Notes under the pieces: generated by a model
Seen by the model: only the letters and a program-made list of their open reading frames with translations
What the model was told of the DNA's origin: nothing
Database searches by the model: none
Made by a program: the position numbers and the translations under genes
Assembly (NCBI GenBank): GCA_029237695.1
Contig: CM055274.1
Location: forward strand, 21,813,505 to 21,877,504
Length of the DNA stretch: 64,000 nucleotides
Direction: 5' to 3'
DNA from: Conchocele bisecta
Taxonomy: Eukaryota > Mollusca > Bivalvia > Lucinida > Thyasiridae
Shown here: one piece after another, positions 54,243 through 64,000 of the stretch
How positions within the stretch are numbered: position 1 is the stretch's first letter
Layout of the letters: each line of letters starts with the position of its first letter

Positions 54243-57200
54243 CTGCATAGAAGGTATTACATGGGTGGTGATTCAATGTGTTTTTTTTTGTTTTTTTTTT
54301 ATTTTTTGTTTCAGGTTTGAAAATATTTATTTCCACCGTAATAGGTTTGTGGTGGGTCGGGGCCATCCCCCACAAACCGTACATAATATACATGTAATAG
54401 TCAGATACAAATACAAAATATACAATTACAGATATTCACCCTCTTTTGCTATTGCAGTACTGGGAAGAAATCACTGATTCAATGTGGTTTTTATTAAACT
54501 CGTTTACTGATTTCATAAGAAACTCGGCCCAGCCGAGTTTCTTATGAAATTAGTTAACGAGTTTAATACTGGAGTATAGAGTTTATTTGCATGAGTGATT
54601 ATTTAGTATAATGGTATTTTTTTAATGAGTTTACGGATTTCATAGGAGATTCGGCTATGCCTCGTTTCTTATGAAATTAGTCTTTTGACATCAAATTAAC
54701 CAGGCTCCGCTCGGAAACCTGTTGTCTGTTGCACGTTTTTCTGCCGACGAACTTTTGGCTATTAAACACATTAAATCTAAAAAATATTTAAATGTAAGTA
54801 CTTTTTCACCAATAACAGAAAATTCACCCTCACCAAATGTTTTTGTTTGATGAAATTCCATCAAATATTGATTTTATTGCGAAAAATCTATTTTTCTATG
54901 GGAATTTAACATGGGGGAAAAAGAGATGGAAGCAGTGGGGGAGGAGCCAAAAAAAAATGGAAATTGACTACGAAACCTGGCTAGATAGCTTGGAAATGAC
55001 GTAAATAAGAAAACAAAAGTTACAATTCGAAAATAGGTCCACAATGTTAAATTCCCATAGCAAAATCATTTTTTCGCAATAAAATCAATATTTGATGGAA
55101 TGTCATGAAATAATTTTTTTTGGGGAGGGTGACTTTTTTGTTATTGATGAAAAACTACTTACATTTAAATGTCTCTTAGATGTATTGTGTTTAATAGCCA
55201 CACGTTTGTCGGCATAAAAACGCGGAACAGACAGTAGAGTATTTTGATATCAATGTGTACATGAAGGCTAGCCTCGGAATTCCTACGCCTCTCCCAGAAA
55301 TGATAGCAAATTTCATTAACGGTACATGCCCACTCAGTAGGCACAATGTGTTATTTGAGGAAATAAATAAGTGTATAATTGTGCCACTATTCCACCAGTT
55401 CTAATAAATACGAGTGCTCGTTATAAAGATATAATCATTTAGTAATATTTATTTTACTGATAGTGACGCGCGGTGGTATGAGGCTATTTTCATATGAAAT
55501 GAGTCATGGTATGTTTTAATTATTTATACTAATTAAATGCGTCACTTGAAAAAATAATATTTCGGACAGAATATAAAGTATGCTCATCGCACATCAACAA
55601 ATAAATACGGAGAATATATAGGAATGTCCGTTAACATTTTAAGGAAACGCGGTTATCGCCCCTTATGTGAGTGTGGAAAGTTAAGTCTGATATAAAATGT
55701 ATAGTAATGCCAATCAGTGCGTGTGGTAATGGTGAATGAATGTTTATAGTGGGGTCAGCGTGTAAGTGCACACACGAACGAACACGACAGGTTGGAACCA
55801 ACCTGACGTGTTCGTTCGCGTGTGCGCTTACTCGCTGACCCCACTGTATTGCAGAAAATGTCATATCTACAGAATATACACAACTATGTATAAAGAACAG
55901 TGTGTGCCTACTGAGTGGGCATGTACCTTTAAAGGAAATCGTGTTGTACGACATATTATTCGGAGTATGTACACGAAGTATTAAACGTATGTTCCAATCA
56001 TCTGATTGGCCGAGACTGTTCCCGTCTTATACTTAACTGCTTCGTTATTTGTGGCTGTGACTGGCGAAATGGGGCTTATGGTATTTCTGACCAGTTACAG
56101 TGGGGTCAGCGTGTAAGAGCACACACGAACGAACACGACAGGTTGGTTCACCAGTTGCAGTGGGGTCAGCGTGTAAGTGCACACACGAACGAACACGACA
56201 GGTTGGTCCACCAGTTACAGTGGGGTCAGCGTGTAAGTGCACACACGAACGAACACGACAGGTTGGAACCAACATGTCGTGTTCGTTCGTGTGTGCACTT
56301 ACACGCTGACCCCACTGTAACTCCTGATCAAAGAGGAAACTCATGTAGCCTGATAACGATGCATATCTCTTCTTACAAACATGACATGTTTCATTGATGG
56401 AAGGGCGAACAGTGCAGGTCCTGGTCAGACTGTGCGGCTGACCTGGATCTACACTCACTGGTCGCAAAACCACCATATTGTATCTGATAATACGAGATAA
56501 TATGAGTAATAGTGTAATCAACCTTATTTGCCGACATACATTCCCAGGTAGAGTTGTCAATGTGGAATACATATTATACTTACGTGATTACAGGCCGTCG
56601 GCATCGAAAACGCACCGACGGTATTATAGTCCTGCTGCATGTCAGCGTAGAAATATGAGTGGATGTCGAAATTTCCTGAAACCATAACGGGTTTACTGTT
56701 GTCATAATATTCGAGGTTATGCCAAGTTTGTTATAAAAATCAATCAAAGAGTTTAATAAATACATGTATCATACCGAATCAACCCCGATGTTAGATTATA
56801 TGTATTGCATAAACACAGCACCAACCATACATGGACTATAATTCAGTGTAGATCCAGATCAGATTGTGGATCCGCACAGGCTGATCAGGATCTGCAATGC
56901 TCACGATTTCATCAATAAATGATCCATATTGAGTTTGACACATACCACTAATAATATGACAAACACAGGAATAAACTTTAGTGCAACATGACGGGGATAC
57001 ATCAGACCACAGCGTGCTGTGCCTTGTTTTACATCAAATGTGTATACAAAGTCTGATATCTGATGGGTTTGTTGATCCTTTGTTAAAATGTTTGTTAATT
57101 CTGTAACGACTGTGTAACAGTAAGAACAATTCACAGTGCTGTATATATATACCTGTATTACCATGCATACTGTATCGATTCCAGTGACTTGTAAGCAGTG

Positions 57201-60200
57201 TATTGTCACTACTATCTACTTGCCTGCTATGCGAGTAAATACGGCTTTTAACTGTATCAGATGTACTTCTAATAATAGTCAGTGCATCAGTTGGACATTT
57301 TACACATTGAAAAAGTGTCCATTGTATGTTTTGTGAGTGATTGTAGAAAAGCTCAGCTATCTAGCGTTTTGTGCAGTCTGCTGAAATAATAGCTATATGA
57401 CGTTTGCTGCCATATTATGGACTATACGTGTGAAACGTTCCAAGTGGTGAAACTGTCCGATAGCATGTACAAACTAAAATGGTGGAGATGGCAACTCAAT
57501 GCTCTGTATAATATACTCTAAGAATAATAGTGTCTGATATAATTTATATAGACAATCAGTCACATGTATAATTCAACTACATTTGAAACAAAAGGTCCTA
57601 TTCTATATAGTCAGTCCTTAAAGGACCGCCTTCTCAACGTGCAGTGCGTTGAATATGTACATGTCTATGATATCAAATGAGTTTCCATTTGATATGAGAT
57701 TTATGAAACGAGTAACGCACAATGTTTGCATAAAATTGCTGACGAGCTTCATACATCTCACTTCATATCTCAAAGAGCAGTAAGCTTGGCAGATATCCAA
57801 TACGTGTCCGTGAGAAGACGCCATTGACTATTTTAATACAGTCCAACCTCTCTACAACAGCCACCCATGGGAAGACGCAAAACTGGCTAGAGAGGTGGCT
57901 GTTGTAGGGAGGTTAATGCTGAATTAAATTGTGTCGTCCGCTGTTTATTTATTTTCTTCGATAATTTTCATCAAATACATGCTTTGGCAGCATTGTAGAA
58001 TCATTTCCAACGGAAATGATTCTAAAGTGCTGTCAAAACATGTTGTTATTGAGAAATAATGCAAAAGCAACAGCAGATGACGCTTTTAGTGCTCAGCAGT
58101 CTAAGGGTTAAATATAGAGGAAATCATCCATTTGGGATATACAATAGCGGCTGTTACAGAGAGGGTGTTGTTGTTGAGAGGTGGCCGTTCGGGGAGGTTC
58201 GACTGTAGTTTCAATACTAACAACACATATACAAATATATAGGTATAGGTTCCCGTTCTTTGTAAACACTTCATATTATCAAATGGGAGCGAATTTTAAC
58301 AATTACAGTGCTTTTACTGAGTCACCGACGCTTCTAATGACGTTTAAACTATGATGACGTCAACGTCAAAACACCGTTAGCTAGTCTCTCCATTAGCACT
58401 TCATTTGGAACGTCTTCGTTTTACTCGTTTTACGCGTTTGGCATAACTTTAGCGCATAATACGAATATGTAATTAGAGTGATGCGGCCAGCCAATCAAAT
58501 TCGTTGCAGTTGTTATTGCACGGGTGTCATATCACATTTATGAAATGGGTTACAGCACGTCATGCGATAAGCATACATGTACATACCATCTTCATTCTCT
58601 CCAACGGCGGCTTGTGAGACGGGGGTACAGTCATTGCCAGTGACTGTGAATCGTGTCATCATCTTGCCCTGCATGCCCATGAACGTGTTGGTCAACACGG
58701 ATTTATCGTGCGATCCCACTTTGAACGATGCGGCGTAGGTGAAGTTGGCTGCAGGAAGCAATGTGCCATGAGTATACGAGTACGTAATTAATACATGTGT
58801 GCGATATTGTACATAAGTGAAACATTTATGTTGCAACAAGGTGACATATGGGCCAATGGGCCTGGTGTAATTAGTATGATTATCAATGTTATATTTATTC
58901 TTGTACGTTTACACATGTCACTATAATAACAAATTACTTACTTACTTTATACGAAATGACCTGGGGGATGTTTCACAAATCTTCGTACGACTAAAATATT
59001 CGTAAGTGCAAACTTATGATGCTCAGTATATTTCACATTAACACTGTTTTCCTGTAAACAATTACTGGATTTACATGTATTGAGCATAGGCTGCATATGC
59101 AGCCTATGCTCAATAAATGTAAATCCATCAATTGAAATTTCCACACGATACTAAAGTTGTTCGAAAATGAAAATAGTCATTCAGCTTAATAAACATGCTA
59201 TATTTCAAATTAATCAGTCTCAATTTATGCACATGATTTTGCTATTAAAGGTACATGTCCACTCAGTAGGCACAAAATGTTCTTTATAGAAATTAAATAT
59301 GTATATAATTGTGTCACTATTCCACCAGTTCTAAAAATTACTAGTGCCCGCTATACATACTTCATTTAGTAATATTACTTTTACTGATAGTGACTCGCGG
59401 TGGTATCAGTCTATTTTCATATGCAAATGAGGCATGATTGTTTTTAATTATTTATACTATTTCTTTTGACAAATTATAAAGTATGCTCATTACATAAATA
59501 CAGAGAATAAATTGTAATGTCTGTTAACATTTTAGAAAACATGGTTACCGCCCCTGATTTCAGTGTGGAAATTTCCGTCCGATATAAAATGTATAATAAT
59601 GCCAATCAATACGTGGGGCAATGGTGAATTATTTTTTACTTTTGCCAGCAAATATCTTAGATGATGTCTCTGATATAAAGAGCAGTTTGTGCCTACTGAG
59701 TGGACATGTACCTTTAAACTGGAAGTGGAACAGAAGAGCTTCCAATCCGGATAAGCGTAATTATTGTGTAGTATAGTATTTGGCGTTTAAGCACTCCGCT
59801 GGCCAATCACCATCCTACACCACATTAGTCCGGAACATTAACCCTTTCAACCCTACGTAACTGGAATGCACTGCGACATGCTAATTTTCCGACCAATCCA
59901 ATCATCACAAAATGATTTTCAGATTAGTCCATTTATAAAAAGGGGGTGTTTTTGTTCTAAGAAATATGAAAATTACTTGCAAAAAGTGCAGATCCTGAGG
60001 AGACGGCTCGTTACGAGCCGGCTTATCTGGATCTGCACTGTTTGCATAAACCGCTATAGCGGGATTTCGGGTTCAAAGGGTTAAGGATGTGATATGCTAA
60101 TGTTCCGACCAACCCAATGGTCACAAAATGATTTTCAGATTCGTCCATTTATGAAAAGGGGGTATTTGTTGTTCTCAAAAATATGAAAATTACTTTCAAA

Positions 60201-62679
60201 CAGTGCAGATCCTGATGAGACGGCTCGTTACGAGCCGGCTCATCTGGATCTGCACTGTTTGCATAAACCGATATATATGTAGCGGGCTTTCGGGTTCAAA
60301 GGGTAAGGAGCATGTACTGTTTCTGTTGTTGTTGTCGTCACAGTCCTAATGTCCAGTAGCCTATTTCACCAACATTGCAAAGTATACATATCTTCATTTT
60401 CAATTTAAGGATAAATTTATTAATTTTTTATTATACCGAATTTATTATATTATCACAGCCATTTTGGCTGTGATAATGTAATACATTCAGTATAATAATT
60501 CTGCACACTTTTAATCATCACTTTATGCAGTCGTTAGTTCTATAATATGAAATAATGCATTTCGGTAAAAATAAATGATTAATCCCTCAAAGCATACTTT
60601 GCTAGATAAATTTACTTTGCAATTTTGATGAAATCGACTACAGGTAAAGCAGTCTGACATGGTTATGTTCTGTTCTGTTCTTTTCTTTTCTGTTCTTGCA
60701 AATCATCTAGGTAATTGCGGTGTGAGACAGTGGTTCGTTTTCAGCGCTGAACATGTTATACATTACATTTTCTTACATAATAAGTGCAGGTTTGTACGGA
60801 GCCCCACATGGGACATGGATTTTTGTTTATTTATTCGTTCTCACGAAATAACAATTCGTTGCCTCAATTTAACAATTCGTTGCCTCAATTTAACAATTAG
60901 TTCCCTCGATATAACAATTCGTTCCCACTAATTAACAAGTCGTTCCCTCGAATTAACAATTCGTTCCCACGAAATCACAATTTGTTCCCTCGAATTGACA
61001 ATTCGTTCCAACGAAATAACAATTCGTTCCCTCGAATTAACAATTAACAATTCGTTCCCACGATATAACGATTCTGTTCCCACGAAATAACAATTGTTAT
61101 ATCGTGGGAACGAATTGTTATTTTGTGGGAACGAATTGTTAATTCGTGGGAACAAATTGTTAGTTCGTGGGAACAAATTGTTACATTGAGGGAACTAATT
61201 GTTATTTCGTGGGAACGAATTGTTCTTTCGTGGGAACGAATTAATAAAAAAGAATTATACGTCCCCTGCGGGGCTCCGTTTGTACCAGGTTTATTCAAGC
61301 TTACCTGGAATACATGGTCGGTCTAGACTGGACGAGTTCATCATATGTTTGAAGTAGCAATGCCCGTCTTCAGTCACGATGTATTGCCTGTGCTGAAATC
61401 AACCCCCATGTATCGTTGTGACGAGAAACAAATGGGGCTTATCAGTTTTACGAACAGTGTAGATCCAGATCAGCACTGTTGGACATTCCATTAATATGAC
61501 ATCCTGCGTCTGATAAGCAATACAGATCGTTACCAGGCTACGGGACTGTGCTATTTGATCAGGATCTATACTGGTCACAAATCACGTAAGCCCCGTTTCT
61601 CCATTCACAGTCGTATATCAACGTTAGAAAACGAGTTTCGCTTGTGCTTCTTTAGCTGAATGACGTCACCCTACGTACCGAATGACGAAACTAGTCTTTA
61701 TCGTATTGACATCGTAGAAACATCGTGTTGTGTTTGTAGTAATATAACATCGTACAACATCGTGCCAATGGTGTTTGTAATTATTCATATATGAGACGTC
61801 ATGTGAATGTTTGCCTAAGAATATGCAGGATATCTCATGAAAAATATTTACAAAATTTACGATATTTTGCTTAAATAACGTCGAAAGATAAAAGTTTCGT
61901 TATCTTTCGACGTCATTTACAGAAAGTATCATATTTTCTGTAAATATATTTCATGAAAAATTGCATATGTTCTTAGTAACAAAATCGCATGGCGTGTCTC
62001 ATGTAAGATTGTTAACGCAATACGATATTCCACAGACAACACCGTGGAAGTGAGCGAGTAGCTTTACAGATGGAAAGAATGGACGGACGCCTGAACATCC
62101 CCACGTGACACCCCATATATGGTACATTCAATGATTCCAGACAAAGGAATAACGACCTAAGACACAATAAGCTTAGACTGTTATGGAACAGCTTGCATTG
62201 TTGTTTTATCATATATATAGACCGTACCTACATTCATATCAGACACCGAACCTGTGCCCGGACTGACGTATGGACGGACAAGGGTAAAACAAAAATGTCC
62301 GTTATCCCAAGAAATTGTTTGCGCGACATATAGTTTGAATCGGCCGAGTCATAGAAAGTGTCGCTTTAACGAATATCATGTTGAATACACAAAAAACGAG
62401 GTTTAAAAACTTGAACTTTGCTATTTTTCTACTTAAAAGTATATAGTACGGTTCAAATGAGTGACAACAACATATACATCCATGTATAATTAAGTGAAAT
62501 ATGTTACTTTTCGTGTGAAAACATGTGTAGCCGTAGTACGGAATGAGTTATTTATAACTCACCATGTTATAGTTGAAAAACAGGTTAACTTTGTCTCTGC
62601 GGCCAGTGGTTTCGTTCAGGGCGTGGCTCTCAATTGCCATCATGTTGTTGTCGGTGTCGTAATTTATGTGGATATAGTT
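54165..62679 (-). CDS. Ependymin-related secreted protein, copy 3 (exons 2-6; exon 1 not seen)
   Basis: Coding segments on the minus strand: 62,679-62,563, 61,392-61,305, 58,748-58,587, 56,675-56,584 and 54,242-54,165. Lengths match copy 2 (117, 82, 162, 92, 78) except exon 3, which has two extra codons (88). All splice sites and phases agree and there is no stop inside. Cys positions, the CTP motif, ESHALN and RKRDL are conserved. At protein level it is clearly more diverged from copy 2 than copy 1 is. Possible glycosylation sites are NET (exon 2), NSS (exon 3) and NFT (exon 4). Exon 1 with the signal peptide should lie to the right of 62,700; I saw none before 64,000, so it is probably outside the window, or lost. 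Confidence 0.78.
54280..55240. repeat. Poly-T, two hairpins and an M5-like element in intron 5
   Basis: T-rich tract 54,281-54,310. Hairpin at 54,496-54,566 (ACTCGTTTACTGATTTCATA and inverse), with a second, diverged one at 54,625-54,690. The M5-like element at 54,715-55,240 has inverted TTTTCTGCCGACGAAC-type ends. Confidence 0.7.
55318..55930. repeat. M12 MITE with nested P1
   Basis: Ends GGTACATGCCCACTCAGTAG and CTACTGAGTGGGCATGTACC. P1 of 100 bp at 55,747-55,846, flanked by TA. Confidence 0.8.
56045..56475. repeat. M9 carrying a tandem P1 array
   Basis: M9 ends (GGCTGTGACTGGCGAAATGG on the left). At 56,098-56,316 there are three P1 left arms in a row at 60-base spacing, each preceded by CACCAGTT, followed by one right arm. 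Confidence 0.8.
56584..56675 (-). CDS. EPDR copy 3, exon 5
   Basis: Acceptor TGGTTTCAG, GA completing Gly, then NFDIHSYFYADMQQDY and NTVGAFSMPTACNH, donor GTAAGT. It contains the last conserved Cys. Confidence 0.8.
56676..57837. other. Part of intron 4 of copy 3, mostly unassigned
   Basis: A worn M9 hairpin lies at 56,845-56,905 (GATCCAGATCAGATTGTGGA). The rest has no recognised repeat or exon. TATCAAATGAGTTTCCATTT with TTTGATATGA at 57,668-57,695 forms a small hairpin. Confidence 0.5.
57838..58207. repeat. PG-related element with nested MITE
   Basis: Left end CAGTCCAACCTCTCTACAAC, with an inner hairpin on ACAGCCACC and GGTGGCTGT, and right end GGGGAGGTTCGACTG. A relative of the 2,290-2,490 element sits inside (57,920-58,090). 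Confidence 0.7.
58587..58748 (-). CDS. EPDR copy 3, exon 4
   Basis: Acceptor TTCCTGCAG, CC completing Ala (Gly in copy 2), 53 codons (NFTYAASFKVGSHDKSVLT, NTFMGMQGKMMTRFTVTG, NDCTPVSQAAVGENED), one base before GTATGT. It has the same length as copy 2 exon 4 and conserved YAASF, DCTP and VSQ/ISQ blocks. Confidence 0.82.
58963..59720. repeat. M4 (partial) and M12 in intron 3 of copy 3
   Basis: M4 58,963-59,165 lacks its right end. M12 59,245-59,717 has both ends (GGTACATGTCCACTCAGTAG and inverse). Confidence 0.75.
59838..60305. repeat. Two M10 elements head to tail
   Basis: 59,838-60,083 and 60,085-60,305, both in inverse orientation to the unit A/B copies, share TTTCCGACCAATCCAAT-type starts and the GAGCCGGCT palindrome. 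The junction carries a single GGGTTAAGGATGTGATATGC. Confidence 0.8.
60355..60655. repeat. M11 MITE, full-length
   Basis: Ends CTATTTCACCAACATTGCAA and TTGCAATTTTGATGAAATCG with the central palindrome on CACAGCCATTTTGGCTGTGA. Confidence 0.75.
60795..61280. repeat. TR7 foldback, long form, ending at EPDR copy 3 exon 3
   Basis: Ends ACGGAGCCCCACATGGGACA and TCCCCTGCGGGGCTCCGT. The left array of TTCGTTCCC units (60,835-61,080) faces an inverted array (61,085-61,245). The right end is only about 25 bases from the exon 3 donor. Confidence 0.85.
61305..61392 (-). CDS. EPDR copy 3, exon 3
   Basis: Acceptor GATTTCAG, 29 codons (HRQYIVTEDGHCYFKHMM and NSSSLDRPCIP) plus one base of Gly, donor GTAAGC. 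Two codons longer than copies 1 and 2, in the loop between the paired Cys residues. Confidence 0.82.
61430..62005. repeat. M9 and M14 in intron 2 of copy 3
   Basis: M9 61,430-61,615 (right end CGTTTCTCCATTCACAG). M14 61,785-62,005 with the centre hairpin on GTCGAAAGATA and TATCTTTCGACGTC. Confidence 0.7.
62006..62560. other. Rest of intron 2 of copy 3, nothing recognised
   Basis: Contains a P2 fragment at 62,450-62,478 (GGTTCAAATGAGTG, then CAACATATAC). No exon-like frame was found. Confidence 0.5.
62563..62679 (-). CDS. EPDR copy 3, exon 2
   Basis: Acceptor CTGTTGCAG, 39 codons (NYIHINYDTDNNMMAIES and HALNETTGRRDKVNLFFNYNM), donor GTGAGT. ESHALN and KVN blocks match copies 1 and 2. Confidence 0.82.
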
Positions 62680-62689
62680 CTGCAACAGG

Positions 62690-63070
62690 TAAGAAATAAT
62701 AGTACAAGCCATTTGGATATATTTAAGAACTAGTTCTATCCTTGATTATTATTTGATTCAAGCACATTTACTTTGTAAATTTCTTGTTACTGTAACGTAT
62801 GGAGTTGCCATCTTGGCCATCTTAGTATGTACGGTAAACTGCATCATCGGTAATTTTCACCTTTTGACAAATGAGAAACAATCAAATGACAGATAAACAA
62901 ACAAAAATCTAAAATATGTTCCAAAGATAATTATTTACAGCGTGCTATCTATTATCTCGTAAATGAATCTCGTATTGTCTGCGGTACCGTGACTTACAAA
63001 TGCACATGTATTTTTTAATCATGTTTGAACGATGTAACTCCAAAATTTAATAATACACATTAACCCATGT
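62690..63070. other. Start of intron 1 of copy 3, no exon 1 seen
   Basis: I searched the minus strand for a signal-peptide frame ending in a splice donor. The only good donor (GTAAGT at about 62,994) follows no hydrophobic N-terminus. AT-rich otherwise. Confidence 0.4.
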
Positions 63071-63074
63071 AACA

Positions 63075-63851
63075 TTATATACCTCTATAGCAGTCTTCGC
63101 AAATAGTGTAGAACCAGATGAGCCGGCTCGTAACGAGCCGTCTCATCAGGACCTGCACTTTTTAAAAGTATTTTTCATATAGCAAACACCCCATGTTATA
63201 AATGAACTAGTCTGAAAATCATGATAATTGTATTGGTCCGAAAATTCACATGTCCGAGTCCATTCCCGTTCTTTATAGTTGAATGGGTTAACAGCAATTT
63301 CAATCATTTTGGCGGGAAAACTGTTAGTGGGGCTACGGCAAGTGCAATCACGTCTACAGATATAGAGAATAGTAGGTTAGTGCCGTGAATGGGAAAAAAT
63401 ATCTGGCAAGGCTCAGGAAACGGGATGGGCTAGGCTCTGCCGAGCACATCCCGTTTCCGTGCCGCGCCAGATATTTTTTCCCATTCACGGCACTAACCTA
63501 CTATTCTATTTATCCCGTCAACACCTACAAATGGCTGTAAAATGCAAAAATTGTATTGACTGGATATCAAAAATGTTTCACGGCACCGTGTTTCACGGCA
63601 CATACGCACTGTGTTAACGGGATAAAGTACATCTATGTGGTCCGATCAACGAGATAAGTATTACAGATACAGTGAAACCTCCCTAAACCGGACACCCTGG
63701 GAGGTCCCCAGGGTGTCCAGTTTAGAGATGTTTCACTGTAAATCCAGCATATGGCCAATCACATCAGAGCTATGCAATCATGAACACACCTACAATCTGA
63801 GATGAATGACCACGAAACCATACACAAATAAGGTTCAGAGAGGTTCCACTG
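63075..63851. repeat. M10, M6 and PG long form
   Basis: M10 63,075-63,292; M6 63,368-63,628 with both hairpins; PG long form 63,670-63,851 with hairpin at the left and single end GGTTCCACTG at the right. The remaining 150 bases to the window edge are unassigned. Confidence 0.75.
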
Positions 63852-64000
63852 TATTGTCATAATCAACGTGAACAACAACTGAAATGGCTTAAAATTACAA
63901 GACAAACTCAAGAGGTTCACGATAATCGCCGAACACGACTACCAGAAAAAAAGTATATTGCACGTGCGGGTTTATTGCACGTGTTTATTTGTGTCGCGGC

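Noticed and set aside
54082..54477. 131-codon plus-strand frame with a protein-like look (GSYWTNGMAG)
   Set aside because: It is the antisense of EPDR exon 6. The resemblance to the plus-strand translation at 15,640 comes from the conserved minus-strand exon.
56045..56572. 175-codon minus-strand frame with repeated TCRVRSCVHLHADPT
   Set aside because: That peptide pattern appears wherever a P1 palindrome is translated. It is repeat-derived.

Overview
The window looks like nuclear DNA of an invertebrate animal, most likely a mollusc and probably a bivalve. It is AT-rich with no long ORFs. Its genes are split into short exons with GT-AG introns, and it is saturated with short palindromic or inverted-repeat elements (MITEs) of the kind that fill clam and mussel genomes. 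No rRNA, tRNA, CRISPR array or prokaryotic-style operon was seen. The species is not identified.

The only genes I can support well are three tandem copies, all on the minus strand, of a secreted protein of the ependymin-related (EPDR) family. They were found by matching splice sites and protein patterns between copies. Copy 2 (35,159-47,238) is complete: six exons, a 227-residue open frame, a signal peptide, a strong start context and a TATA box. Copy 3 (54,165-62,679) has intact exons 2-6; exon 1 is probably beyond the right edge. Copy 1 (15,719-23,007) is a wreck: no exon 1 or promoter, a 2-bp deletion at the end of exon 2, and an exon 4 cut to one third by a deletion that creates a stop codon. 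Intron phases, deduced from copies 2 and 3, are 0, 0, 1, 1, 0.

Layout. 1-6,512: gene-free repeats. 6,513-23,626 (unit A) and 23,627-46,165 (unit B) are a direct tandem duplication whose right breakpoint lies in intron 1 of the EPDR gene, which explains why copy 1 lacks exon 1. The duplicated part also holds a small unidentified plus-strand exon (8,986-9,093 and 25,732-25,839). Unit B is longer because of a 634-bp foldback element with an 8-bp target duplication, an expanded minisatellite, a 2.2-kb LTR-like insertion and a 2.2-kb inverted-repeat element. Unit A carries a 664-bp Harbinger-like MITE whose empty site is preserved in unit B. By eye the units differ by about 1-2% between roughly 8.4 and 18.6 kb of unit A but nearer 6-10% further right, so the duplication is a mosaic. 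46,166-54,164: remaining intron 1, exon 1 and promoter of copy 2, then repeats. 54,165-64,000: copy 3 and its repeat-filled introns.

Repeat labels used below are mine: P1 = 100-bp palindrome starting CAGTGGGGTCAGCG with TA target; P2 = about 73-bp palindrome around GAACCGTCTCGGCGAGACGG; PG = pogo-like, starting CAGTGGAACCTCTCTAAACC; M4 = about 240 bp, ends CCGTTTCACTAAACTTCGTA; M5 = ends CTGTCTGTTTCACGAAA; M6 = AATAGTAGGTTAGTGCCGTG; TR7 = foldback with a 21-bp tandem of TTCGTTCCC motifs; M9 = GGCTGTGACTGGAGAAATGG; M10 = ends AACCCTTTGAACCCG; M11 = ends CACCAACATTGCAAAGTATA; M12 = ends AAAGGTACATGTCCACTCAG; M14 = ends TGAGACACGCCATGTGATTT; M18 = ends TATGATCACGTGGT plus AAC runs; M27 = ends AAAGGGGCATATCAG. 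Repeat boundaries are approximate unless a target-site duplication is stated.
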